In this document: positions 25,230 to 32,788 of the stretch, piece by piece
Numbering within the stretch: position 1 is the stretch's first letter
Layout: each line of letters begins with the position of its first letter
Assembly: GCA_016124235.1 (NCBI GenBank)
Contig: WGOC01000044.1
Location: 1 to 32,788, forward strand
DNA length: 32,788 nt
Direction: 5' to 3'
Source of the DNA: a bacterium
Lineage (GTDB): Bacteria; Verrucomicrobiota; Verrucomicrobiia; Limisphaerales; RI-55
Program-made: the position numbers and the translations under genes
Notes under the pieces: model-generated
Told to the model about the DNA's origin: nothing
Databases searched by the model: none
Seen by the model: only the letters and a program-made list of their open reading frames with translations

Positions 25230-25843
25230 GTCCGGCCGTGGAGAATTTCTTCAAAAAGGTCATCGAGCTTTGGTTTGCCGGCGGTGTGCTGATGGTGCCG
25301 CTGGTCATCCTTTGCCTGATGATCTTCGCGAGCGCGGCCCGGCTCTGGCGTTACTTCAACCGGCGCGAATTCCGCCGGCTCAGCGACCGGCTCTGGCAGG
25401 GTTGGGTCAAAGAACCAGAAAGCGGTTTGGGCGAAGTCGGCGAAATGATCCGCTATTCGCAGGACGAAGTTCGTTCGATTGGCGATATTCAAAGCCGGTT
25501 CTCAGAAATCATCGCGTCGAAATTTCCCCGGGTGCAACGCCAACTCGTGTTCATGAACGTGATGGTCGCGGCCGCGCCGTTGCTTGGCTTGCTCGGCACG
25601 GTGCTGGGTATGATCCACACGTTTGACGCGATCGCGATCGGCGGCAAGGACCTGACCGGATCAATGGCGTCCGGCATTTCCGAGGCGTTGATCACGACCG
25701 AAGTCGGGTTGCTCATCGCGATTCCGGGATTCTTCGTCACGCATCTCATCAAGCGGAAGCTGCACGAGTACGAAGCGTTTCTCGGCAAGCTCGAAAGCTT
25801 CACCGTTCAGCACTTTCGCATGTCCCGAATTTTGCCCGCATGA
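25226..25843 (+). CDS. exbB: ExbB-type proton channel subunit
   Basis: The start is a TTG at 25226, overlapping the previous stop (TTGA) and preceded by AAGGAG at 25212-25217 with 8 bp spacing, so this rare start is well supported. The 205-residue product has three helices. The first is GGVLMVPLVILCLMIFASAA (about 15-34); the second holds the family motif APLLGLLGTVLGMIHTFDAI (about 112-131). The third holds SGISEALITTEVGLLIAIPG. Together with ExbD it forms the proton-driven motor that energises TonB at the inner membrane. It is shorter than the upstream TtpC-like protein because it lacks the coiled-coil extension. The next gene overlaps by four bases (ATGA), so the ExbB and ExbD are likely made together. 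Confidence 0.93.
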   Translation: MSPAVENFFKKVIELWFAGGVLMVPLVILCLMIFASAARLWRYFNRREFRRLSDRLWQGWVKEPESGLGEVGEMIRYSQDEVRSIGDIQSRFSEIIASKFPRVQRQLVFMNVMVAAAPLLGLLGTVLGMIHTFDAIAIGGKDLTGSMASGISEALITTEVGLLIAIPGFFVTHLIKRKLHEYEAFLGKLESFTVQHFRMSRILPA

Positions 25844-26247
25844 AAGGCCGTCGTTCCATCACCGAAACCGAGGAGCTTACCGAGATCAACATCTCGCCGC
25901 TCATCGACATGGTGTTCATTCTCCTCATCTTCTTCATCGTCACGACGGTGTTCGTTGAGGAAACGGGCGTCGACATCAACCGGCCGGACGCGGTGTCCGC
26001 GCAGCAACTTGAAAAGAACAGCATCCTCATCGCCGTCACTGCGAAGAACCAGGTCGTGTTTGGAAAGCGCGACATTGGGGTGACCGGCGTGCGCGCGTTG
26101 GTGAAGCGCCTGACCACGCAGGAACCGGAAATGCCGGTGATCGTGCAGGCCGACGAGGGAAGTCTCACCGGAACGCTCGTGCGCGTGGTGGACGAAGCCA
26201 AGCTCGGCGGCGCGCGCAAGGTCAACGTCGCGACGAAGAAGAATTAG
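25840..26247 (+). CDS. exbD: ExbD/TolR biopolymer transport subunit
   Basis: ExbD is the single-helix partner of ExbB. The 135-residue product begins with a short cytosolic part and then INISPLIDMVFILLIFFIVT, the ExbD transmembrane signature, with Asp23 as the conserved proton-carrying residue. The periplasmic domain includes KNQVVFGKRDIGVTGVRALV and MPVIVQADEGSLTGTLVRVV, and ends ARKVNVATKKN. The ATG overlaps the exbB stop (ATGA). A gap of 49 bp with no clear signal separates it from the tonB gene. Confidence 0.93.
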   Translation: MKGRRSITETEELTEINISPLIDMVFILLIFFIVTTVFVEETGVDINRPDAVSAQQLEKNSILIAVTAKNQVVFGKRDIGVTGVRALVKRLTTQEPEMPVIVQADEGSLTGTLVRVVDEAKLGGARKVNVATKKN

Positions 26248-26296
26248 TTCGTAAACCCGAACCGGTGCCGCCCCGGCTCGCCAAAGAAAAACAGCC

Positions 26297-26959
26297 ATGA
26301 AACATGTTTATCAACCGCCCCAGATGGAACGTTCCGGTGTTTCCACGATCCTGACTGCGGGAGCGCTGACCGTGGCCGTGTTTCTCGTGCTGCCTTTGAC
26401 ACAAACTGTTTCCGGTGCGCGCGAAAGTTTGCAGGTGGTGAACATGGAATCCGTGACTCCACCGCCACCGCCGCCGCCGGACGAACCGCCGCCGCCGGAG
26501 GACAAACCGGAACCGGCGAAAGAGCCGGAGCAATTGCAGGAAGACACCTCGTTGCCGCCGATGTCCCTGAGCCAGCTTGAAATGGCGTTGGAAGGCGGAA
26601 CGGGTTCCGGCATAGGCGATTTCTCGTTTGGGTTCAACACGGCCTCCAACATGGTGGACCAGATCGATGTTTTCGAACTAAGCCAGCTCGACAAGGCGCC
26701 GACGCCGACGATGCAGATTCCACCGAACTACCCGGCGGAAATGCAACGCAACAAAGTGTCCGGCGACGTCGTGCTGATGCTCGTGCTGGATGAGAAAGGC
26801 CGCGTGCGCGAGGCGAAGGTGGAACGGTCCAGCAATCCGGCGTTTGAGCGGCCGGCAATCGACGCGGCCAAACAGTGGATGTTTGAGCCGGCGGTCAAGG
26901 ATGGGAAACCCGTTCGCGCACGCCTGCGGGCACCGATTCGTTTTGGCATTAACATGTAG
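26297..26959 (+). CDS. tonB: TonB energy-transducing protein
   Basis: This 220-residue protein has the three TonB parts. An inner-membrane helix is at about 17-38 (STILTAGALTVAVFLVLPLT). A proline-rich periplasmic linker is at 54-78 (TPPPPPPPDEPPPPEDKPEP). A C-terminal TonB domain lies near 130-220, with PNYPAEMQRNKVSGDVVLML, FERPAIDAAKQWMFEPA and the closing LRAPIRFGINM. The short linker is like that of TonB2 proteins, which are smaller than E. coli TonB. It would contact the receptor encoded downstream and pull on its plug. The start is the ATG at 26297; the ribosome-binding site is weak. The next gene follows 7 bp after the stop. Confidence 0.93.
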   Translation: MKHVYQPPQMERSGVSTILTAGALTVAVFLVLPLTQTVSGARESLQVVNMESVTPPPPPPPDEPPPPEDKPEPAKEPEQLQEDTSLPPMSLSQLEMALEGGTGSGIGDFSFGFNTASNMVDQIDVFELSQLDKAPTPTMQIPPNYPAEMQRNKVSGDVVLMLVLDEKGRVREAKVERSSNPAFERPAIDAAKQWMFEPAVKDGKPVRARLRAPIRFGINM

Positions 26960-26966
26960 TCCTTCA

Positions 26967-28436
26967 ATGCAGAGATTCTTTTGTCATCCGCTTTTGTTTG
27001 CGCTTCTACTTTCAAATGTGGTGGGAGCAACCGCCGGCGACCTCGTCGTGCCCGAATCCTTCTGGCACGATCCGAAGTTTCTCGCTGAGTTCGCCGGAAG
27101 TTACGGCGTCAACAGTGCCACCGAACCGTCGCTCACGCAGGACGAGCAACAGTTTCTCATGGAAGTGGCGACGATTATTCCCACAAACCAACCACTCGCC
27201 ATTTCGCGAATGAACGACGCGATTCAGTCGGGCAAAGCGATGGTGACACCCGTTGAACTACCGGGGGCGGACACGGACAAGAAAAAGAAGAAGAGCGCGT
27301 CCGAGCCACGGGAAGTGAAGGTGACGAATGCGGCCCGCCTCTATTACGTGCTGGGAAACTTGCATGTCCAACAAGGTGAAACCGACGATGCGATTAAGAA
27401 TTACCAGCTCGCGATCGATTCCTTTCCGGCTTACCTGAACGCGCACAAAAATCTCGGCATCGTGTTCGTGCGTGCCGGGCGATTGGAGGATGCCGAGCGT
27501 CCCTTGCTGCGAGCGGTTGAACTCGGCGCCGCCGACGGCAATCTCTATGGTCTTCTGGGTTCCTGTTATTTGAACGACAAGAATTTCCGATCGGCTGAAC
27601 TTGCCTTTAACCAGGCGATGGTTCTGGCGCCGGATCGGAAAGAATGGCGACTGGGCGCGGCGCGAGCGTTGTTCGCACAATCGCGTTACAGCGAAGCTGC
27701 GGGACTGTTCGGCGAGATGATCGAGAAAGACGCGTCCGTTCCTGAATACTGGTTGTTTCAGGCAAACTGTTTCATCGCGCTCAACCAGCCGATGAAGGCG
27801 GCCTACAATTACGAGATGGTTCGCGAGATGGGTGTCGCGAAGTCGGCAACGCTCTCGGCTTTGGGCGATATTTACCTCTCACAAAATCTTCCGGACGTCG
27901 CGTTGGAGGCTTATTTGGATGCGCTGAAAAAAGATCCCGAGGGCGATTTGAACAAAGCGATTCGTTCCGCGGAAGTTCTGGCGGCGCGCCGTGCGGTCGA
28001 TCAATCGAGCAAGTTGCTGGCTGAGATTCGCAAGATCGCCGGCGGTTCGTTGGATTCCAATCAATCGGTTCGCATGCTGCGGATCGAATCCAAACTGGCC
28101 CTCGCCGATGGTGACGACGCGCGGGCGGCCGGCATCATGAAGGACCTGCTCACGCAGGATCCCGATGATGGGGAGATCACGCTGTTGCTCGCGCGCTATT
28201 ACGGCCGCGTTGGGAAAGTCGCCGAGGCGGAGATGCTTTTTGATTCGGCAATCCGGATGCCGAAGTTCGAAGCCGAGGCTCACCTGCGTTACGCGCAGAT
28301 GCTCGCCAGCCCGAAGCTTCAGAAATTTGATCGCGCCATCGAACACCTCAAGCGCGCTCAGGAAATCGACAAAAAGGAAAACGTGCAGCGTTACCTCGAA
28401 GCACTCGAGCGTCGCGCCAAGGCTTCCCAGGGTTGA
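26967..28436 (+). CDS. Exported TPR protein of the TonB2-like operon
   Basis: The frame is open much further upstream, but the ATG at 26967, 7 bp after the tonB stop, gives a signal peptide (MQRFFCHPLLFALLLSNVVG) and 489 residues. After a spacer region and a Lys-rich stretch (DTDKKKKKSASEPREVKVTN), tetratricopeptide repeats run to the end. Examples are YYVLGNLHVQQGETDDAIKN, LGIVFVRAGRLEDAERPLLR, LGSCYLNDKNFRSAELAFNQ and LGDIYLSQNLPDVALEAYL. A TPR protein at this place is also typical of DUF3450-TtpC-TonB2 operons, where it likely serves as a periplasmic protein scaffold. The receptor gene starts 17 bp after its stop codon. Confidence 0.9.
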   Translation: MQRFFCHPLLFALLLSNVVGATAGDLVVPESFWHDPKFLAEFAGSYGVNSATEPSLTQDEQQFLMEVATIIPTNQPLAISRMNDAIQSGKAMVTPVELPGADTDKKKKKSASEPREVKVTNAARLYYVLGNLHVQQGETDDAIKNYQLAIDSFPAYLNAHKNLGIVFVRAGRLEDAERPLLRAVELGAADGNLYGLLGSCYLNDKNFRSAELAFNQAMVLAPDRKEWRLGAARALFAQSRYSEAAGLFGEMIEKDASVPEYWLFQANCFIALNQPMKAAYNYEMVREMGVAKSATLSALGDIYLSQNLPDVALEAYLDALKKDPEGDLNKAIRSAEVLAARRAVDQSSKLLAEIRKIAGGSLDSNQSVRMLRIESKLALADGDDARAAGIMKDLLTQDPDDGEITLLLARYYGRVGKVAEAEMLFDSAIRMPKFEAEAHLRYAQMLASPKLQKFDRAIEHLKRAQEIDKKENVQRYLEALERRAKASQG

Positions 28437-28453
28437 CCAGGAATGAACGATCG

Positions 28454-31378
28454 ATGAAGGGCTTTCTTCACCCATGGAGCCGGCTTTGGCCGGCCCTTTT
28501 GTTTGCGGTGGCGCTGCCCGTCTCCGGTCAGCAGTCCGGCGGTGCCGGGAGCATCTTTGGCCTCGTCACCGAGTCGGATTCGGGAAATGCGATTACCAAC
28601 GTTGCGGTGAACATTGTGGGCAATCCTCAGCGCGGCGTCTCCGGATCGGATGGACGATATTCCATTCTGCTGGTTCCCGCCGGTGTCTATGAAGTTTCCT
28701 TTTCTCAACCGGACTACGAACGCCAGATCGTTCGCGAAGTAAAAGTTGTTGCCGGTGAAGCCACGGAGTTAAACGTGAATTTACGCCTGCCGATGTTTGA
28801 ATTGGAATTGATGGAGGTGATGGCGGATCCGCTTGCGGGGCTTGACGCCGGGCTGTTGATCGAACGCCAGCAATCCGCCGTTTCATTTGATGCCGTGGGG
28901 TCTGAATTCATCGGACGAGTGGGAGCCAGCGATGCGGCGGATATTGTCGGCAAAGTGACCGGCGTGACGGTCAGCGATGGCAAGAACCCGGTGGTGCGTG
29001 GCCTGAACGAACGCTACGTCGGTGTCACGCTGAACGGTGCCGAGGTTCCGAGTGCTGATCCTTATCGCAAGTCCGCGCAATTGGACCTGTTCCCTTCGAG
29101 CCTGATCGAGAGCATTGTGGTGACAAAGACCTTCACGCCCGATTTGCCCGGTAATTTCACCGGTGGTGGCGTGAACATCATCACCAAGTCCTTCCCGGAA
29201 AAGTTCTTTTTCAATGCCTCGATCGGTGGAAAGTACAACACCAAATCGAGCTTCAACCCAAACTTCCTGTCCTATTCAGGTGGATCGTTTGACTGGGCGG
29301 GCGTGGACGATGGGACTCGCGCATTAAATCCCCCGTTGGACGATCCAAATCTCACGTTGCCGGCAACGCCGCCGTTTTCCAGCGGAGCGCCGGGCAGTGC
29401 AACGTATCAACAAAGAACGGCCGATGCCGCAAAGCTCGATTCGTTGACGCGCGATCTGGGGCTGACTGAATTCGCGGGTACGAAAGAAACCTCCCTTTTT
29501 GACTATAACTTCGCCAGCTCGATTGGAGACACGATTCAACTCGGCGGTCGACCGTTCGGTTACTTTGCCGGAGTTTCGTACAATCGCGAATTTGATTTCT
29601 ATGACGATGGGATTTCGCGCCGGTACGCGCCGGGTGCGAGTCCGGGAACATTCGACGTTCGCAAAGATTTCCACGATGAGAAATCAACCGCGATCGGCAG
29701 TTGGGCAACCGTTGCCAATCTGGCTTACAAGCCGGCAGACAATCATGAATTCGCTTTCAATTTTCTGAACAACCAGGTGGGGGAAGACGAGGTGCGGTAT
29801 CAAGAGGGAACAACGACCGACGATCCGGGGCTGGATTTTTTTGTGAACCGGATTCACTTCACCGAACGAAATCTCCGGACCTTTCAATTGCGCGGCCAAC
29901 ACGAGTTTCCGGATGCGTGGGGTCTGAAGGCGAACTGGTTGGCGGCTGTTTCCTCGACCACCCAGGACGAACCGGACGGTCGTTTCTTCAATTTTCTCAG
30001 ATCGAGCGGAACGTTCAGCGTGGACAGCAACGCATTGCCGGACCCGAAAAATCCGACCCGATTCTGGCGCGAACTGGAGGAGAGCAACCGTAACTTCAAA
30101 CTGGATTTCTCCTTGCCGGTGCCCCGGTCCGCCGATCTGGATGGCGAACTGAAAACGGGCTTCTTTTCGAGTCAGGCGGATCGCACGTTCAAGGAGCGGG
30201 AATTTTACTACCAGGGAAACTCCAGCACCACCAGCCAGTATCCGTTCACGGGTGATCCCAACACGTTCCTTACGCCGGACAACCTCGGATACACTGCGGT
30301 AACCAATCCAACGACCGGCCGGATTACCTACACTTGGAACCGTTACATTCAGCAGCGCAACAGCTCGTATGACGGCGACTATACCATCCTCGCAGGCTAC
30401 GCGATGCTGGACTATCCGATCATCGAGAAACTGCGTCTGGTGGGAGGCGCGCGCTACGAAACGACGGATATCTCGGTCGATTCGCGCAGCTATCTGCCCA
30501 ATTCAATCACCGGTTCTGCCATCAACAGTTCGCAATTGAAGCAAACAGATTTGCTGCCGGCAGCCGGTTTGATTTGGAGCCTCCGCACCAACATGAACGT
30601 CCGGTTGAACTATGGTGAGACACTCGCACGACCGACGTTTCGTGAACTCGCTGGTTATCGAAGTTATGATCCATTTCTCGACGAGTTGCTGGACGGCAAC
30701 CCGCGGCTGAAGATGAGTTCGATCAAGAATTATGACTTGCGCTGGGAGTGGTTTCCAAGAGCTGGTGAAGTTCTCTCGGCGGGATTCTTTTACAAAGATT
30801 TGAAAAACGCCATTGAGCGGAAGTTCGTGACCAACGACGGCGAGATCATTTCGTACGACAATCGCGAAACGGGCAATGTTTTGGGAATCGAGCTGGAGGC
30901 ACGGAAGAATCTCGATTTCATGTCGGACCTGCTCAAAGAGTTCAGCTTCGGGATCAACCTTGCGCTGATCGAATCCGAAGTGCCGTTGACCCAGGCGGAA
31001 CTCGTCGCCAAGCGGGCGGTGTTGCCCGACACTTCCGACAAACGGCTGCTTTACGATCAGTCGCCTTACGTGTTGAACACCGACCTCACTTTTGATCACC
31101 CCGAAACGGGTACGACTGCGACCGTGGTATTCAACATCTTTGGCCCGCGAATTGTCATCGCCAGTTTGAACAGTCCGGATGTTTACGAACAACCGGCGCC
31201 CACACTTGATTTTCTGGTCAGCCAGCGGTTGGGGAAAGGGTGGAAGGTGAAGTTAAGCGCGAAGAACCTGTTGGACCCGGCGATCGAGCGAACCTACGGC
31301 AAAGACGGTTCGGACACCCTGTTTTCTTCTTATCACAAAGGCCGCTCGTTTGGCCTGTCGCTGTCCTATGATTTTTAA
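28454..31378 (+). CDS. TonB-dependent outer-membrane receptor
   Basis: The ATG at 28454, 10 bp after CAGGA (28439-28443), gives 974 residues; a TTG at 28433 in the same frame is possible. A signal peptide ends near VSGQQ (residue 27). Residues 31-110 are a carboxypeptidase-regulatory-like domain (GSIFGLVTESDSGNAITNVA). The plug at about 130-245 has NPVVRGLNERYVGVTLNGAE and ESIVVTKTFTPDLPGNFTGG. The rest is a large 22-strand-type beta barrel that ends in the outer-membrane assembly signal SLSYDF. The plug type (GNFTGGGVNIITK) matches large receptors common in Verrucomicrobiota and Bacteroidota. The ligand is unknown; gene order implies that the linked TonB complex powers it. The stop overlaps the following gene. 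Confidence 0.93.
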   Translation: MKGFLHPWSRLWPALLFAVALPVSGQQSGGAGSIFGLVTESDSGNAITNVAVNIVGNPQRGVSGSDGRYSILLVPAGVYEVSFSQPDYERQIVREVKVVAGEATELNVNLRLPMFELELMEVMADPLAGLDAGLLIERQQSAVSFDAVGSEFIGRVGASDAADIVGKVTGVTVSDGKNPVVRGLNERYVGVTLNGAEVPSADPYRKSAQLDLFPSSLIESIVVTKTFTPDLPGNFTGGGVNIITKSFPEKFFFNASIGGKYNTKSSFNPNFLSYSGGSFDWAGVDDGTRALNPPLDDPNLTLPATPPFSSGAPGSATYQQRTADAAKLDSLTRDLGLTEFAGTKETSLFDYNFASSIGDTIQLGGRPFGYFAGVSYNREFDFYDDGISRRYAPGASPGTFDVRKDFHDEKSTAIGSWATVANLAYKPADNHEFAFNFLNNQVGEDEVRYQEGTTTDDPGLDFFVNRIHFTERNLRTFQLRGQHEFPDAWGLKANWLAAVSSTTQDEPDGRFFNFLRSSGTFSVDSNALPDPKNPTRFWRELEESNRNFKLDFSLPVPRSADLDGELKTGFFSSQADRTFKEREFYYQGNSSTTSQYPFTGDPNTFLTPDNLGYTAVTNPTTGRITYTWNRYIQQRNSSYDGDYTILAGYAMLDYPIIEKLRLVGGARYETTDISVDSRSYLPNSITGSAINSSQLKQTDLLPAAGLIWSLRTNMNVRLNYGETLARPTFRELAGYRSYDPFLDELLDGNPRLKMSSIKNYDLRWEWFPRAGEVLSAGFFYKDLKNAIERKFVTNDGEIISYDNRETGNVLGIELEARKNLDFMSDLLKEFSFGINLALIESEVPLTQAELVAKRAVLPDTSDKRLLYDQSPYVLNTDLTFDHPETGTTATVVFNIFGPRIVIASLNSPDVYEQPAPTLDFLVSQRLGKGWKVKLSAKNLLDPAIERTYGKDGSDTLFSSYHKGRSFGLSLSYDF

Positions 31379-32270
31379 CCAGGCATTCAATTACAGAAAA
31401 TCGATACCGAGTTTTTGTTCGATTGGGCTGATATCCATGCTTTGCCCGGGAATGATCGGTTACGCGTCGGCCGGCGCAGTTGCGGAGACAAACAGGATTG
31501 CGACGAGTGACGGCTCGCTGGCAGTGGAAGTTGGAAAACAACTGGGAGTTCAAACCAACGCGATCGTGTCGGAATTTCGAGTGAAAACTGGTGATCAATT
31601 ACTTCTTGAGTCGCCGTTGGCTGGCGGATGGTCGCCCATTTCTTTGTCGGATAAATCACAACTCCTTGGCGAGATTGGTGAAACGATCACGGGGCCAACT
31701 TGGCGGGTGCTGTCGGTGAACTACAAACACGACGGCGGGTCTCAGTTTCTCACACGGCATTTTCTTGTGGTTGATCCAAATATTGTGGTGGTCGCCGATG
31801 AATACTTTTTCACGGGCATCAATCGATTTGGAGGTAGCTGGCTCACTTCGATGGCTGGTAAATGGGATGACTCGTGGAAGCGGTATGATCTGAGCAATGA
31901 TGCACGACGAGTCTTGGTTCAGAATCTTGGATCGGTCGTCATGAACGGCCGGTCGCTTGAGCGAGTCGCAACGATTGGAGATTCAACGTCGAGTGCGCTC
32001 TGGCGCCTTGGCATTCAAACGGATCCGGTGAAGGGCGAATTTTGCTGCGCAACGGCCGTATTGGTTTCGCCGTTAACGAAACCAATTTCGTACGCGTGCA
32101 AGTGGCTGGACAGCGGATCGGCGTTTGGTTTGCGGATTCACCGCGATGGTTATCCGACGTTGATCGCATTTCGGAAATCCGGCGCCCGCGGTTCCGTGAG
32201 CCTCGCCGGTTTTTCTTTCGATGGTCCGGTTGGAGTATCCGTCTTTGCGCCGAGGCATCGGTCCCGTTGA
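31368..32270 (+). CDS. Exported protein of unknown function, perhaps heparinase II/III C-terminal-like
   Basis: The ATG at 31368 overlaps the receptor's end by 11 bp and yields 300 residues. A hydrophobic N-terminal stretch (SFCSIGLISMLCPGMIGYAS) suggests export. The body is beta-rich, with LTRHFLVVDPNIVVVADEYF, WRVLSVNYKHDGGSQF and PISYACKWLDSGSAFGLRIH. The strand pattern, including the polar-valine run VVDPNIVVVADE, recalls the C-terminal beta-sandwich of heparinase II/III-type lyases, but the catalytic alpha-toroid is absent and the resemblance is weak. I do not claim a function. The beginning of this gene is less GC-rich than the receptor gene (24 G/C in 60 at 31381-31440). It sits between the receptor and a secreted repeat protein. 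Confidence 0.65.
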   Translation: MIFNQAFNYRKSIPSFCSIGLISMLCPGMIGYASAGAVAETNRIATSDGSLAVEVGKQLGVQTNAIVSEFRVKTGDQLLLESPLAGGWSPISLSDKSQLLGEIGETITGPTWRVLSVNYKHDGGSQFLTRHFLVVDPNIVVVADEYFFTGINRFGGSWLTSMAGKWDDSWKRYDLSNDARRVLVQNLGSVVMNGRSLERVATIGDSTSSALWRLGIQTDPVKGEFCCATAVLVSPLTKPISYACKWLDSGSAFGLRIHRDGYPTLIAFRKSGARGSVSLAGFSFDGPVGVSVFAPRHRSR

Positions 32271-32355
32271 TTCTATTTGAGCCGAGTCCTGTGTCGTTCA
32301 TCGGCGTCGTTTGATTTTTGATCCACGGAGAGGTGGTTCCAAAACTGGGGGTTCA

Positions 32356-32394
32356 TGTCACTGACTCGTAACGCGGGTGACACTTCCATGTGAC
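32356..32394 (+). promoter_or_regulatory. Candidate operator: inverted TGTCAC/GTGACA and a further GTGAC
   Basis: TGTCAC (32356-32361) and GTGACA (32377-32382) form a 6-bp inverted repeat with 15 bp between, and another GTGAC follows at 32390-32394. They lie 58-96 bp before the last gene. A binding site for a regulator is possible, but chance cannot be excluded. Confidence 0.25.
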
Positions 32395-32451
32395 GGTTGT
32401 GCGATTTCATCAGCGCGCTAATTCAAACAGTCCTTCCAAGACTCCACTATT

Positions 32452-32788
32452 ATGATACAACGAATACCTACTATTCTGAGGCGATTGTCTTTGATCGCAG
32501 TCGCGATCTTGACGATGACGTCCTTGCAGGCGGCCACTTCAACAAACCAGGTGACGGCCAACATTTCGAGCAACGTCACGTGGACCCACGACGTGGAATA
32601 CGTCTTGAACGGGATAATCTATGTGCTGGAGGGTGCGGAGCTGCACGTTGAGGCGGGGACGGTGGTGAAGGCCAAGCCGGGGACGGACGCGAATACGAGC
32701 GCGTTGATCGTGGCGCGGGGAGGCAAGATCTTCGCCGAAGGGACGCCGACGCGGCCGGTCATCTTCACGGCGGAGGCCGACGATGTGA
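32452..32788 (+). CDS. Secreted repeat protein encoded beside the TonB-dependent receptor (5' part)
   Basis: The ATG at 32452 opens a frame that remains open to the window end; 112 codons are visible. It starts with a signal peptide (MIQRIPTILRRLSLIAVAIL followed by TMTSLQA) and continues with VTANISSNVTWTHDVEYVLN. The segment ELHVEAGTVVKAKPGTDANT and SALIVARGGKIFAEGTPTRP then VIFTAEADD is nearly diagnostic of a family of secreted proteins, probably beta-helical, that lie next to TonB-dependent receptors in Verrucomicrobiota and Bacteroidota and are often misnamed multidrug transporters. Known members run to about 400-550 residues, so most of the gene lies beyond the window. It probably binds or processes the receptor's ligand at the cell surface (inference). 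Confidence 0.8.
   Translation, partial: MIQRIPTILRRLSLIAVAILTMTSLQAATSTNQVTANISSNVTWTHDVEYVLNGIIYVLEGAELHVEAGTVVKAKPGTDANTSALIVARGGKIFAEGTPTRPVIFTAEADDV

Noticed and set aside
32397..32651. An 84-codon frame near the window end
   Set aside because: It overlaps the partial secreted repeat protein in another frame, and that protein has a signal peptide and family motifs.

Overview
The window is 32.8 kb of dense bacterial DNA, mostly GC-rich, and looks like a Verrucomicrobiota chromosome. The PVC superphylum signature is strong: a paired DUF1501 gene and cytochrome/PSCyt2/PSD1-type gene, several secreted PQQ-like or SMP-30-like beta-propellers, an ECF sigma factor near a Ser/Thr kinase, and a DUF3450/TtpC-type TonB operon. 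The exact species cannot be read from the sequence. No rRNA, tRNA, CRISPR array or recognisable transposase was seen.

Layout: (1) 1-1634, the N-terminal part of a Ser/Thr kinase (minus strand, cut by the window edge), a YciA-type thioesterase (plus) and an ECF sigma factor (minus). (2) 1811-6787, a secreted propeller protein, then undecaprenyl-diphosphatase (uppP) convergent with the lipid II flippase murJ. The 5' end of uppP with its probable promoter is duplicated at 3049-3175, and the two copies flank a lower-GC cassette of about 1.16 kb with two unrecognised genes, a lipoprotein and a four-helix membrane protein. (3) 6973-8868, a split Aer-like chemoreceptor (PAS protein plus soluble MCP in overlapping genes) and a small protein. 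(4) 8968-13597, a run of a secreted PQQ-like propeller, a six-helix membrane protein, a membrane-anchored propeller and phosphatidylserine decarboxylase. (5) 13733-22817, a secreted esterase/SMP-30 fusion, a DUF1501 protein, a PSCyt1-PSD1 protein and a large zinc metalloprotease. (6) 23055 to the end, a TonB2-like energy-transduction operon (DUF3450, TtpC-like, ExbB, ExbD, TonB, TPR), a TonB-dependent receptor, an unknown exported protein and the start of a secreted repeat protein that runs off the window.

How the genes fit together: much of the region serves the cell envelope. UppP and MurJ act on the two ends of the lipid II cycle, Psd makes phosphatidylethanolamine, and the last 10 kb look like one nutrient-uptake machine, with an energised inner-membrane complex, a dedicated TonB and its outer-membrane receptor. 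Gene overlaps of 1-11 bp and very short gaps in regions 3, 4 and 6 suggest translational coupling.

The most unusual structure is the uppP duplication. It has the geometry expected if a circular molecule carrying the uppP promoter and 5' end had integrated by a single crossover, leaving an intact uppP downstream and placing two foreign genes behind a copy of the uppP promoter. No gene-free stretch exceeds 300 bp. The longest are 382-631 and 22818-23054; in the first I see no clear signal, and in the second only a weak terminator candidate and a short inverted repeat.
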